64,000 bases of DNA. It comes from [Flexibacter] sp. ATCC 35103 (GTDB lineage Bacteria > Bacteroidota > Bacteroidia > Flavobacteriales > Flavobacteriaceae). The position numbers were made by a program, and so were the translations under genes. Below, in pieces: positions 9,156 to 17,876 of this stretch. Within the stretch, counting starts at the first letter, position 1; each line of letters opens with the position of its first letter. The stretch covers positions 438,005 through 502,004 of the forward strand of contig NZ_MTQF01000006.1 in the NCBI RefSeq assembly GCF_001975985.1, given 5' to 3'. The notes below the pieces were generated by a model, which was not told the origin of the DNA, did not search any database, and was given only the letters and a program-made list of their open reading frames with translations.

Positions 9156-9617
9156 ATGAAAAAAATCGCATGCATCGCTCTTTTAGCTTTATTGTTTACA
9201 AGCTGTAAAAAAAATAATCCTGATGAGGAAGTAAAATCAATAAAAAAACCAGTACCTACAGTTTCTGTTGTAAAAAAAGAAACAACAGAAGAGAAAAAAG
9301 ATAAAGAAGATTGTAAGGATATCGAAGTAGAAATGGGAGCAGGAAGAGAATGTATAATACAAAGTACAGATCTTGAGAAAGCTTATGAAAATATTATAAA
9401 AAATAAAGAAGTAGAAGAAACTGAGTTTTATTTAAGTACGATTCCAAGCGAAAATAAATCTGTTGAAGTAAATAAAAATGGACTAATCTCAATTGATTAT
9501 GAAATTACTAAAGATAAAGTTGCTCTTACTATGAATTATGAAGGCGGTGTAACGAAAGTGACGCTCGAAATAATAAAAAATACAATCAAGAAAAGTATTT
9601 ATCATTCTGCTGATTAA
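9156..9617 (+). CDS. Small Lys/Glu-rich lipoprotein of unknown function
   Basis: I start this gene at the ATG giving MKKIACIALLALLFTSC, a lipoprotein signal with Cys17. An upstream in-frame start at 9042 would fall in repeat DNA. The mature part (about 136 residues) begins with a charged linker rich in Lys and Glu, then a small domain with two Cys (DCKD and RECI) and a beta-rich C-terminus. I recognise no family. It is monocistronic and ends at a strong terminator. Confidence 0.7.
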   Translation: MKKIACIALLALLFTSCKKNNPDEEVKSIKKPVPTVSVVKKETTEEKKDKEDCKDIEVEMGAGRECIIQSTDLEKAYENIIKNKEVEETEFYLSTIPSENKSVEVNKNGLISIDYEITKDKVALTMNYEGGVTKVTLEIIKNTIKKSIYHSAD

Positions 9618-9668
9618 ATCCTAAAATGAAATAGAAAATTATAATAAAATATAGTCTGCATTAAATTC

Positions 9669-9705
9669 AACCGCTATTAACTTTTAAGTTTTTAGCGGTT
9701 TTTTT
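9669..9705 (+). terminator. Intrinsic terminator
   Basis: AACCGCTA pairs with TAGCGGTT around an inner AACTT/AAGTT stem, followed by a T run. It lies about 50 nt after the lipoprotein gene. Confidence 0.8.
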
Positions 9706-9728
9706 ACAGCAATTCCATCATAATTAAA

Positions 9729-9736
9729 TACTTTTG
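9729..9736 (+). promoter_or_regulatory. -7 promoter box (TACTTTTG) before the Crp-like gene
   Basis: TACTTTTG matches TAnnTTTG and lies 23 nt upstream of the start codon. No clear -33 element is seen. Confidence 0.5.
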
Positions 9737-9759
9737 ATGCTATATAATTATTCAAAAAA

Positions 9760-10365
9760 ATGGTAGCTGAACAAAGTAAATATCTCCAGGATTTAAAAAC
9801 AAAACTAAACAGCTATGCTCCTCTTTCTCAACGAACCTGGGAATTAATAGAAAATATAACAGAATTTCAAGTAGTAAAAAAAGGTGAATTACTTTTAAGA
9901 AACGGACAAATTGCAAAACAAATTTACTTTATTGGCAAAGGGGCTTTAAGAGCATTTATAACGGATAATGTAGGTAATACTTATAACAAAAATATATTTC
10001 TTGAAGGAGATCTTGCTGGTTCAACCGCTTCTTTAATACAAAAAAGTCCTTCTGATTTTGCCGTTGAAGCACTCGAAGATTCTATACTAATCAATATTAA
10101 TTACAAAAAATACAGAGAACTGATTTTTCATAATGATGATTTAAAAAATTTCTACATTGCATATTTGGAAAAAAAATGGGTAATAGAAAAAGAGCAAAGA
10201 GAAATCTCAATCGTTATGGAAAATGCAACCGAAAGATATCTTGAGCTCTTATCAAAACATCCTGATATTTCTGAGAGAATTGCATTACTTCATATCGCCT
10301 CACATTTAGGAATCACTCCAACGCAATTAAGCCGAATCAGAAAAACGCTCGAAAAAGATTTGTAA
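9760..10365 (+). CDS. Crp/Fnr family transcriptional regulator
   Basis: This 201-residue protein has a cyclic-nucleotide-binding-like beta-roll at about residues 25-125 (KGELLLRNGQIAKQIYFIGKG). A C-terminal helix-turn-helix at about 165-200 follows (ASHLGITPTQLSRIRKTL). The Arg of the classical cAMP-binding motif is not evident, as in many Bacteroidota members, so the ligand is unknown. It is followed by an acetyltransferase gene that has its own promoter box. Confidence 0.9.
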   Translation: MVAEQSKYLQDLKTKLNSYAPLSQRTWELIENITEFQVVKKGELLLRNGQIAKQIYFIGKGALRAFITDNVGNTYNKNIFLEGDLAGSTASLIQKSPSDFAVEALEDSILININYKKYRELIFHNDDLKNFYIAYLEKKWVIEKEQREISIVMENATERYLELLSKHPDISERIALLHIASHLGITPTQLSRIRKTLEKDL

Positions 10366-10402
10366 ATCAACATATGTAGAGGTTTCTCATAAAACCTAAA
10401 GT

Positions 10403-10410
10403 TATCTTTG
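10403..10410 (+). promoter_or_regulatory. -7 promoter box (TATCTTTG) before the GNAT gene
   Basis: TATCTTTG matches TAnnTTTG and lies 18 nt before the ATG at 10429. It overlaps an in-frame TTG, which argues that the TTG is not the start codon. Confidence 0.55.
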
Positions 10411-10428
10411 TCTCTCAATTGCATCAAA

Positions 10429-11166
10429 ATGAAAAATCTAAACCTAATCGAAGACAATATTAATAACCTTACCGGATTGTGGCAAACTGTGGGAACCCCT
10501 TTTCTCTCCTATCATAAAAACGACCATTTCGAATATTGTAAAATCGAGAATTCCGGCTGGCCTAATAAACTGTGGTTACACAAAGATATTACCAAGAAAC
10601 AGCTTCCGGATATTATAAAAACCATGAAATTAAATTTAGGTTTGGTTTTACCGTATTGGGATATTTTTGAAACAAAATCTTATGAAATACTTGAGGCTTA
10701 TGGTTTTGAAATAAAAACCGAACAAGTCGCAATGGCTCTAAAATTAGATCAAAAATTTACGCTTCAAAATAATCTTAGCTTTAAGAAAATTGATACGGAA
10801 CAAGATGCAAAAAGATGGTCTGATTTATATCCAAATGCTTTTGGTTACGTAATCAGTAAAGAAATCCTGATTCACAATCATAATAATGTTCATTTTTATC
10901 TGGTTTTTCAGGAAGATCAGCCAATAGGAACTTTTATGCTTTTTCAAACCAAAAACAATATCGGAATTCACGGCGTTGGTGTTATCCCCGAAATGCGCAG
11001 AAAAGGTTTTGCCGAAGAAATCATGAAATTCGCCCTTAATCTTTCTATAGATTTAAAAGCTGAATATGCATTATTGCAAGCCTCAGCAATGGGAAAAGAC
11101 ATCTACACCCGATTAGGTTTTGAGGATTTGTTTGTTATTAAAAATTATATTCTGAAAACGGAGTAA
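10429..11166 (+). CDS. GNAT family N-acetyltransferase
   Basis: This 245-residue protein has a C-terminal GNAT fold at about residues 110-240. The acetyl-CoA loop is visible as GVGVIPEMRRKGFAEEIMKFAL, close to the Q/R-x-x-G-x-G/A pattern, and is followed by LLQASAMGKDIYTRLGF. The N-terminal hundred residues form a second, degenerate GNAT-like half. The acceptor is unknown. The start is the first ATG after a promoter box. Confidence 0.88.
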   Translation: MKNLNLIEDNINNLTGLWQTVGTPFLSYHKNDHFEYCKIENSGWPNKLWLHKDITKKQLPDIIKTMKLNLGLVLPYWDIFETKSYEILEAYGFEIKTEQVAMALKLDQKFTLQNNLSFKKIDTEQDAKRWSDLYPNAFGYVISKEILIHNHNNVHFYLVFQEDQPIGTFMLFQTKNNIGIHGVGVIPEMRRKGFAEEIMKFALNLSIDLKAEYALLQASAMGKDIYTRLGFEDLFVIKNYILKTE

Positions 11167-11168
11167 AA

Positions 11169-11354
11169 TGGCACGCGGATGATACGGATTCGCTTTGCGA
11201 AAGCGCGGATAAAAACGGATTTTTTATCTTACTTATAATAACTAATCGCAATTTTGTCATCCTGAGGAACGAAGGATCTCACGCGGGATTCTACAAAGAT
11301 TAGATTCAGATTATGAAGCTTCTAGTGTGATCATTCGTTCCTCAGGATGACAAA
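11169..11354. repeat. Second copy of the composite inverted repeat
   Basis: It begins with GCACGCGGATGATACGGATT and a GCGCTTTCGC-type hairpin. It then carries two perfect 21-bp arms at 11253-11273 and 11334-11354 (core GTCATCCTGAGGAACGAA and its complement), with GGATCTCAC/AGTGTGATC-like sequence inside. The modules match those of the copy at 8853-9052 with differences in spacing. Confidence 0.7.
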
Positions 11355-11394
11355 CTGTACGACAAACTCCATTAAAAAAACTATATTGTCTTCT

Positions 11395-11515
11395 CTTTAC
11401 TCTTTACTCTTTACTCTTTACTCTTTACTCTTTACTCTTTACTCTATTCTCTTTCATCTTTCTTCTTTCATCTTTACTCTATTCTCTTTTCTCTATTCTC
11501 TTTTCTCTATTCTCA
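11395..11515. repeat. 7-bp tandem repeat (CTTTACT)n and degenerate tail
   Basis: Seven perfect tandem copies of CTTTACT occupy 11395-11443. Degenerate CTATTCT, CTTTCAT and CTTTTCT units follow to about 11515. The tract lies about 110 nt upstream of the DoxX-like gene, outside any coding region. Together with the preceding repeat it fills the gap from 11167 to 11622. Confidence 0.85.
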
Positions 11516-11622
11516 CTTTGTCCTAAATGACCTTAAAATAGTCGCAAATAACTATTCCATACAAAAAATAACATTTGTAAGTTTGTAATACATTAACTAA
11601 TAACCATTTAAAAAACAAACCT

Positions 11623-12003
11623 ATGAAAAAAGCAAAAATTATTTTTTGGATTACTACAATTATTATTTTTTTATTCGAAGGTGTTATGCCGGCCTTAACT
11701 TCACAGAGTGAGATGGCAAAAGAAGGAATCAAGCATTTGGGATATCCTGAATATTTTGGTAACGCTTTAGTCGTTTTTAAAATTTTGGGCGTATTGATAT
11801 TGGTAATTCCACAGATTCCTAAAAATGTAAAAGAATGGGCTTATGCGGGGTTTGGTTTTGATTTTATATTTGCCTGTATAAGTCATCTTGCAGTTGACGG
11901 AGCTAATTTTCAATCCTTTTTTCCGCTGATCTTTTTGGTAATCCTGGCCATTTCATATCATTATTATCACAAAATAGAACGATATAAAAATATCGCTTTA
12001 TAA
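11623..12003 (+). CDS. DoxX-like family membrane protein
   Basis: This 126-residue inner-membrane protein has four predicted helices, at about residues 5-25, 47-65, 70-88 and 98-116. The region KHLGYPEYFGNALVVFKILGVLILVIP is typical of the DoxX-like family. The family is of uncertain function and has been linked to redox or thiosulfate-related chemistry in a few members. It is followed 13 nt later by a small gene, likely in the same transcript. Confidence 0.85.
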   Translation: MKKAKIIFWITTIIIFLFEGVMPALTSQSEMAKEGIKHLGYPEYFGNALVVFKILGVLILVIPQIPKNVKEWAYAGFGFDFIFACISHLAVDGANFQSFFPLIFLVILAISYHYYHKIERYKNIAL

Positions 12004-12016
12004 ATTTTTAGAAACG

Positions 12017-12226
12017 ATGATCGAAGTTTTTAAAACAAATGTTCAGGAAGTACAACAATCAAAAATGATTATAGAAAAACTTCTTGAGCATTTTCCAAAC
12101 AGTTCCATTAATTTTGATTTGGAAGACTGTGATAAAATTTTGCGAATTCATAGTATGTCAATATCAAACAAAATAATTATTGAGCTTCTTAATGCTCATG
12201 GCTTTCATTGCGAAGTACTTTTATAA
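12017..12226 (+). CDS. Small conserved protein, possible ferredoxin-like (HMA-like) fold
   Basis: This 69-residue cytoplasmic protein shows a strand-helix-strand-strand-helix-strand pattern (IEVFKTNV, helix, SINFDLEDCDKILRI, helix, HCEVLL) like heavy-metal-associated domains. It lacks the CxxC metal site, having only Cys24-type single cysteines. It lies 13 nt after the DoxX-like gene. The fold is an inference and the function is unknown. Confidence 0.6.
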   Translation: MIEVFKTNVQEVQQSKMIIEKLLEHFPNSSINFDLEDCDKILRIHSMSISNKIIIELLNAHGFHCEVLL

Positions 12227-12307
12227 AAAAAAACACAATTACCTGATTTTTAAATTATTAAATTTAAAATTGTAAATTTATCGTGCTAATTATTAAACCA
12301 ACAGAAA

Positions 12308-12685
12308 ATGAATTTACCAGAAGGACATCAGACTATAATGCCTTATTTAATTTTAAAAGATGCAGGGCAATTTATAGAATTTACAAAAAAAGTATTCGAT
12401 TCTAAAGATTCTAACCAGCAAGTTTTGCGTGCAGACGGAACTATTATGCATGCCGAAATTATCCTGAACGGAAGCACTATTATGGTAACTGACGAAACAA
12501 AAGACTGGACAAGACAAACTGCCAATCTATTTGTTTATGTTCCCAATGCAGACGAAACTTATAAAAAAGCATTAGATAATGGTGCAACAAATCTCATGGG
12601 ATTAAGCGATCAGGATTACGGCAGAACCTGTGGTGTAACGGATCCATATGGTAATGTTTGGTGGATAACCTCTGTCAGTTCCTAA
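12308..12685 (+). CDS. VOC family protein (glyoxalase/bleomycin resistance, PhnB-like)
   Basis: This 125-residue protein has the paired beta-alpha-beta-beta-beta modules of the vicinal oxygen chelate fold. The N-terminal PYLILKDAGQFIEFTKKVF and C-terminal YGRTCGVTDPYGNVWWI are characteristic of the PhnB-like subgroup. Members are metal-dependent isomerases or dioxygenases, or drug-binding proteins; this one has no assigned substrate. A DinB-like gene follows 24 nt later. Confidence 0.88.
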   Translation: MNLPEGHQTIMPYLILKDAGQFIEFTKKVFDSKDSNQQVLRADGTIMHAEIILNGSTIMVTDETKDWTRQTANLFVYVPNADETYKKALDNGATNLMGLSDQDYGRTCGVTDPYGNVWWITSVSS

Positions 12686-12709
12686 TTTCAATTTCAAAAA
12701 ATCAACAAA

Positions 12710-13219
12710 ATGAAAGCTGAACTTCAAAAAAATATTGTTGAAACGTTTAAAGAACTAAATGAAATCATCTCTTCTTTTTCTGAAGAAGAATTAAATACAG
12801 TTCCGTTTAAAGGAAGCTGGACTCCCGGTCAGGTTGTACAACATATTATATTGGGAAACTCCGGTTATCCTGAATTGTTCAGTGGAAATACTAAAAAAAC
12901 AATTCGAAAATATGACGAACATATAAAAGAACTTGAAGCTATTTTTCTCAATTTCAATACTAAAATGGATGCACCTGATTTCCTGAAACCCGAAATTAAG
13001 AATTATACTAAAAATTCACTGACTTTATCTCTCCTTAAAATAGAATCTGATCTCTTGAATGCATCAGAAAATTTCGACTTAACCTTAACCTGTCTGGATT
13101 TTAATGTGCCGGGTTTTGAAAATTTCACTGTTTGTGAATGGATTAATTTTGCACTTGTACATACTCAAAGGCACACGAATCAACTGCATAAAATTAACCA
13201 TTACATAACGACTTTATAA
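12710..13219 (+). CDS. DinB-like family protein (DinB_2)
   Basis: This 169-residue four-helix-bundle protein has the expected metal-ligand pattern: a His in GQVVQHIILG near residue 46 and a C-terminal HTQRHTNQL pair. The family includes damage-inducible proteins and thiol-dependent transferases, usually of unknown substrate. It lies between a VOC gene and a small membrane-protein gene with short gaps, suggesting one transcript. Confidence 0.85.
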   Translation: MKAELQKNIVETFKELNEIISSFSEEELNTVPFKGSWTPGQVVQHIILGNSGYPELFSGNTKKTIRKYDEHIKELEAIFLNFNTKMDAPDFLKPEIKNYTKNSLTLSLLKIESDLLNASENFDLTLTCLDFNVPGFENFTVCEWINFALVHTQRHTNQLHKINHYITTL

Positions 13220-13244
13220 ATTACAAACATTAAAATTTATATAC

Positions 13245-13709
13245 ATGAAATCAAAATCCGGAACTATATTTTTATCAGGTTTAATAGCAGGAACACTTGA
13301 TATTCTTGCAGCCGTAATAGTTTATGCTGTACTACTTGAAAAAACAACAGCAATTAAAATTCTTAAATCTATTGCAAGCGGTATTTTCAAAAAAGATGCC
13401 TATACAGGAGGATCACAAATGGCGTGGTACGGACTTGGGCTTCATTATATCATTGCTTTTACTTTTGCTTGGTTTTACTTTATTATTTATCCGTATCTCC
13501 CATTTCTTAAAAAGAACGCCATAATCTCAGGATTTCTCTACGGAATATTTGTCTGGATTGTAATGAACCTTATTGTACTGCCAATTGTATTTCCGCTTTT
13601 ACCTGAAAAACATTTCGATTTTCCCTTATTATTATCGATATTAATTTTGATGTTCTGTATTGGACTTCCAATTGCGTCGATAACCAGAAAATATTATTCT
13701 TTTCGTTAG
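13245..13709 (+). CDS. Inner membrane protein, DUF1440/YagU-like
   Basis: This 154-residue protein has four predicted membrane helices at about 8-28, 65-85, 95-118 and 128-146. The first carries a GLIAGTLDILAAVIVYAVLL motif that recalls the DUF1440 group. The function is unknown. It ends the small same-strand cluster that starts near 11.6 kb and faces a convergent minus-strand gene across a perfect hairpin. Confidence 0.7.
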   Translation: MKSKSGTIFLSGLIAGTLDILAAVIVYAVLLEKTTAIKILKSIASGIFKKDAYTGGSQMAWYGLGLHYIIAFTFAWFYFIIYPYLPFLKKNAIISGFLYGIFVWIVMNLIVLPIVFPLLPEKHFDFPLLLSILILMFCIGLPIASITRKYYSFR

Positions 13710-13771
13710 TATCTAGTCGCAATCCCAGTTTTCAGTCGCAGTAGCGGTCGAAATCTCTTTACAAAAAAAAT

Positions 13772-13815
13772 CTCAGTTTTCAGTTTACGGATTTTACTGT
13801 AAACTGAAAACTGAG
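13772..13815. terminator. Bidirectional terminator-like hairpin
   Basis: Perfect 17-bp arms (13772-13788 and 13799-13815, CTCAGTTTTCAGTTTAC and its complement) surround a 10-nt loop. It sits between convergent genes ending at 13709 and 13846. The 5' flank has an A-run, so on the minus strand the hairpin is followed by Ts. Confidence 0.7.
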
Positions 13816-13845
13816 ACTGTGTACTACTTATAGTATAGTTACTTA

Positions 13846-14007
13846 CTACACTTTTGTTCTTCCGGTAATTAATGAAATTACGAATAATACCAAAAATATA
13901 AAGAATAAAACTTTTGCAATACCTGCTGCTCCGGCAGCAATTCCGCCAAAACCAAAAATTCCGGCTACTATAGCAAGAATTATAAATGTGACTGTCCATC
14001 TTAACAT
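13846..14007 (-). CDS. DUF1328 (YtjA) family small membrane protein
   Basis: This 53-residue protein begins with MLRWTVTFIILAIVAGIFGFG, continues through a GIAAGAAGIAKVLFFIF core, and ends with ISLITGR. It matches the two-helix YtjA/DUF1328 family closely along its whole length. The function is unknown; family members are small inner-membrane proteins often seen with stress genes. It is easily missed because of its size. Confidence 0.9.
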   Translation of the reverse strand: MLRWTVTFIILAIVAGIFGFGGIAAGAAGIAKVLFFIFLVLFVISLITGRTKV

Positions 14008-14278
14008 GATCTTGAATTTTTAATTTATATAAATGACTTTTTACAAGTCTGATTTGTTTGTTACTCAAAGTTCATTATTTAATAAGAAAAATTTTAACTC
14101 TAAACATCTTTTTTTTATCGCAATCAACTATAAATCAATTTTTTGACTTACTTTTATAATTCCCTCATTTCTGTTACAGAATTCCCACACAAATCCTTTT
14201 GAGTTAATTTTTTGATCGATTGGATTAATTATGGCTATATCCATAAAGTAATTTTAGAAAAAATTTTAGAGATAGAAT

Positions 14279-15355
14279 ATGGAGATAGCTACAAATCTTG
14301 AATTAGCTACTAAACATGGTGTAATTTTAGAGAAAACAGAAAGAAGTTTTGAGGAATTAGGAGTATTAAATCCTGCCGTTTATCAAGATGGAAACAATGT
14401 ACATATGTTTTACAGAGCAGCTAAGAAAGGAAATTTTTCAACTATTGGTTATTGCCGTTTCGAAGGTCCTGATACTTTAGTTGAAAGAAGTACCAGTCCT
14501 GTATTTATCCCTGAATATATTTATGAAATTCATGGTGTCGAAGATCCAAGGATTACAAAAATAGACGATTTGTTTTATATGACTTATGTAACTTATGATG
14601 GCATGAATGCTTGTGGTGCATTAGCAACATCAAAAGATCTTAAAAAATTTAAAAAGAAAGGAATCATTACTCCTAAATTCATATTACATGAATTTACGAA
14701 CCTGATTAGAAAACATCTGCAAAATCCGGGTATTGCAAAAATTCTCGCTTTTAATGTAGAAAGAAATTATCCGTTGAGCGAAACGTTAAAAGACAACTTA
14801 TTTGTGTGGGATAAAAATGTAGTGCTTTTTCCAAAAAAAATAAATGGAAAATTTGTAGCCTTACATCGTTTATTTCCATCGATACAGATTGTTACTTTCG
14901 AAAAAAAATCGGAATTAACAGAAGATTTTTGGAAAGAATACCTGAAAAATTTGCCTGATTATATTGTGATGGAACCTAAATATGATCATGAAACAAGTCA
15001 CATTGGTCCGGGCGCGCCTCCTATAGAAACACCTGATGGCTGGTTACTAATTTACCATTCAGCAGAAAAAAGAGAGAAAGGACTTGTTTATCACGCTTCG
15101 GCAGTTTTACTGGATCTCGAAAATCCACAAAAGGTTTTAGCCCGATTGCCAAAACCAATTATTACACCATCAGAATATTACGAACGACACGGTTATGTAA
15201 ACTACGTAGTTTTCCCCACGGGAACTGCCATATTTAAAGACCGATTATATATTTATTACGGCGCTGCCGATGACAAAATTGCGGTAGCCTCATTGAACCT
15301 TAACGCCTTATTAACCGAATTAAAACAGAATCCAAATGAAAACGATCTCAAATAA
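14279..15355 (+). CDS. Glycoside hydrolase family 130 protein (mannoside phosphorylase-like)
   Basis: This 358-residue five-bladed beta-propeller enzyme contains the GVEDPRI motif at residues 86-92, a hallmark of GH130. It also has LNPAVYQDGNNVHMFYRA and GPGAPPIETPDGWLLIYHSA. GH130 enzymes phosphorolyse, or in some subgroups hydrolyse, beta-mannosidic bonds. No signal peptide is seen, so it acts in the cytoplasm. Its last 20 nt overlap the glycosyltransferase gene, so the two are translationally coupled and probably work on the same mannose-containing glycan. Confidence 0.9.
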   Translation: MEIATNLELATKHGVILEKTERSFEELGVLNPAVYQDGNNVHMFYRAAKKGNFSTIGYCRFEGPDTLVERSTSPVFIPEYIYEIHGVEDPRITKIDDLFYMTYVTYDGMNACGALATSKDLKKFKKKGIITPKFILHEFTNLIRKHLQNPGIAKILAFNVERNYPLSETLKDNLFVWDKNVVLFPKKINGKFVALHRLFPSIQIVTFEKKSELTEDFWKEYLKNLPDYIVMEPKYDHETSHIGPGAPPIETPDGWLLIYHSAEKREKGLVYHASAVLLDLENPQKVLARLPKPIITPSEYYERHGYVNYVVFPTGTAIFKDRLYIYYGAADDKIAVASLNLNALLTELKQNPNENDLK

Positions 15356-17612
15356 ATCAAAAATAGTTTTTCTATCTACATTTCCTCCAACACAATGCGG
15401 GATAGCAACATATACGCAGGATACCATAAAAGGAATTACAGATGTTTTTGGTAAATCCATAACTTGTCAGATTTGCGAATTGGTAGACAAACCTAAGGCA
15501 AATCCAACACAGGCTTATACCTTGAACACAAAAGAAAAAGAACAATATACGCTTGTTGCCGAGGAAATAAATAACGATGAATCAGTAAAACTAGTACATA
15601 TTCAACATGAATTTGGTTTATTTGGAGGTAACTATGGAGACTATTTATTAGATTTTTTAAATGTAATTAAAAAACCCGTTACCTACACTTTTCATAGCGT
15701 GATTCCAAATCCGAACAACGAGTTAAAAACATTCGTAAAATTATTGCTTTCTTATAGCAATTCGGTTTTTGTAATGACCAATCAGTCAAAAGAAATTTTG
15801 ATGAGAGATTATGATATCAAAGACGAAATAATTACTTGTGTAGCTCACGGAACTCACATTGTAATTTATGAAGCACCACAACAAGCAAAAGAAAAATTCA
15901 ATATCCAGGATAGAAAAGTATTATCAACTTTTGGTCTTTTAGGAGAAGGAAAAAACATAGAAACCGGTTTACAGGCTTTACCAAAAATCATCGAAAATAC
16001 GCCAAACGCACTTTATTTAATCATTGGCAAAACACATCCAAATTTAATCATTGACGGCGTTGATGCTTATCGTGATAAACTGGAAGGAATGGTAAATGAT
16101 TTAAACCTGCAAAATCATGTACGTTTTATAAATGAATATCTGGATACGAATGAACTTTTAGATTATTTGAAAGCAACAGATGTTTATTTATTCACATCAA
16201 AAGATCCAAATCAGGCAGTGAGCGGCACTTTTTCTTATGCAATGAGTTGTGCCTGCCCTATTGTTGCTTCAAAAATCCCACATACTTTAGAGGTTTTAAC
16301 ACCGGATTCAGGAATATTAGTTGATATTGGAAATGTAGATCAATTCTCTGAAGCTGCCATTAAATTACTTTCAGATGATAACCTAAGAGAAGAAATGGGA
16401 ATTAATGCCTTTAGAAAAATGCGCTCTTCCTCTTGGGAAAATGCAGCTATTACGCACATGAATACCTATAAACAATTGATTGACAATCCATCTGAAATAA
16501 AATTCAGTTATCCTTCTATTCAATTGTCACATATTAAGAGAATGACAACTGACTTAGGTATTATTCAGTTTAGTAAAATCTCAGTTCCTGATTTAGAATC
16601 AGGTTATACATTAGATGATAATGCACGCGCTTTGATTGCGGTTTGTATGCATTATAAATTAACTCAGGACAAAGATGATTTAGCCTACATTTTAATTTAT
16701 TTAGATTTTATTTTACGTTGCCAGCAGCCTAAAGGAGATTTTATCAATTATGTCGATCAGGAAAACCGCGAGCATGTAGAACAAAATGCCGAAGTAAATC
16801 TGGAAGATTCTAATGCAAGAGCAATCTGGGCTTTGGGAACTGTGGTTGCAAACGCAAATATTTTGCCGGAAGCGATTACTAAAAAAGCTTCTAAATGTTT
16901 ATTGAACTCTCTAAAATGGGCAGAAAGTATTCAATCGCCACGTTCTATTGGTTTCGCAACAAAAGGTTTGTATTTATACCACACTGCAGTTCCTAACTTA
17001 TACGTAGCGGCAATTATCAATAAACTCAACGCTAAATTGCTTTCTAATTATGAAATTCACGCTTCTAAGGATTGGAAATGGTTCGAAAATTACATGACTT
17101 ACGGAAACGGAATTTTACCGGAATCTATGCTTTTTGCTTATTTAACGACAAACAAACCTATTTATAAAAAAGTAGCTTTAGACTCTCTTGACTTTTTAAT
17201 GTCTAAAATGTTTAAAGATAAAAACTTTAAAGTAATTTCTAATAACGGATGGCTTCACAGAGATTCAGAAGAGCAAGTTCATGAATACGGAGAACAACCC
17301 ATAGATGTTGCCTATACGATTCATACATTAAACTCTTTTTATAGTGCCTTTGGTACACCTGAGTACAAACAAAAAATGAAGATAGCCTTTAACTGGTTTT
17401 TAGGTAAAAATCATTTAGGTCAGATTATGTATAACCCAATTAGCGGCGGTGGTTACGACGGACTTGAAAAAGACAACGTAAATCTAAACCAGGGTGCTGA
17501 ATCGACTGTATGTTTCTTAACTGCCAGATTATTGATGGAAAACCTTAAAATATCCGAAATAAAAGTGATTCCGTTAATTAAACCTAAATCCGGAATTGCA
17601 ATCAACTTATAA
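15336..17612 (+). CDS. Two-domain protein: GT4-type glycosyltransferase plus C-terminal alpha/alpha domain
   Basis: Residues 5-385 are a GT-B glycosyltransferase of family 4 type, with VFLSTFPPTQCGIATYT at the start and VRFINEYLDTNELLDYLKATDVYLF later. Residues 395-758 are a helical domain with DLESGYTLDDNARALIAV, resembling six-hairpin glycosidase folds. The usual E-x7-E motif of GT4 enzymes is replaced by Gln293 and Tyr301 in NQAVSGTFSYAMS. The donor and acceptor are unknown. It overlaps the upstream GH130 gene by 20 nt and ends at a terminator. Confidence 0.85.
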   Translation: MKTISNKSKIVFLSTFPPTQCGIATYTQDTIKGITDVFGKSITCQICELVDKPKANPTQAYTLNTKEKEQYTLVAEEINNDESVKLVHIQHEFGLFGGNYGDYLLDFLNVIKKPVTYTFHSVIPNPNNELKTFVKLLLSYSNSVFVMTNQSKEILMRDYDIKDEIITCVAHGTHIVIYEAPQQAKEKFNIQDRKVLSTFGLLGEGKNIETGLQALPKIIENTPNALYLIIGKTHPNLIIDGVDAYRDKLEGMVNDLNLQNHVRFINEYLDTNELLDYLKATDVYLFTSKDPNQAVSGTFSYAMSCACPIVASKIPHTLEVLTPDSGILVDIGNVDQFSEAAIKLLSDDNLREEMGINAFRKMRSSSWENAAITHMNTYKQLIDNPSEIKFSYPSIQLSHIKRMTTDLGIIQFSKISVPDLESGYTLDDNARALIAVCMHYKLTQDKDDLAYILIYLDFILRCQQPKGDFINYVDQENREHVEQNAEVNLEDSNARAIWALGTVVANANILPEAITKKASKCLLNSLKWAESIQSPRSIGFATKGLYLYHTAVPNLYVAAIINKLNAKLLSNYEIHASKDWKWFENYMTYGNGILPESMLFAYLTTNKPIYKKVALDSLDFLMSKMFKDKNFKVISNNGWLHRDSEEQVHEYGEQPIDVAYTIHTLNSFYSAFGTPEYKQKMKIAFNWFLGKNHLGQIMYNPISGGGYDGLEKDNVNLNQGAESTVCFLTARLLMENLKISEIKVIPLIKPKSGIAINL

Positions 17613-17649
17613 AGAGTAATTACACTGACTAAATATGCTATTGAACCCT

Positions 17650-17677
17650 AAAAATCCCTTTTCTAAAGGGATTTTTT
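17650..17677 (+). terminator. Intrinsic terminator after the GH130-GT4 operon
   Basis: AAAAATCCCTTT pairs with AAAGGGATTTTTT across a 3-nt loop, 38 nt after the stop codon, and is followed by further Ts. Confidence 0.9.
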
Positions 17678-17876
17678 GTTTTTTAACAATTCGGGCATAA
17701 CGTGGCTTTATTATAATTATTGTGTTTAATTATGTTAATTATATAAAGATGAAAAAAAGTTGTGTAAGATTTTTTCTGTACTTATAAAGTAATTTTAATC
17801 TATAATAATCAAGGGGTATACAACCTTCTAAACAGTTGGTTTTGATGCATTAGATTTAACTTAAAACTATAGTATT

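Noticed and set aside
11395..11515. Tandem CTTTACT tract as a CRISPR-like array
   Set aside because: The units are 7 bp with no spacers and there are no cas genes in the window.
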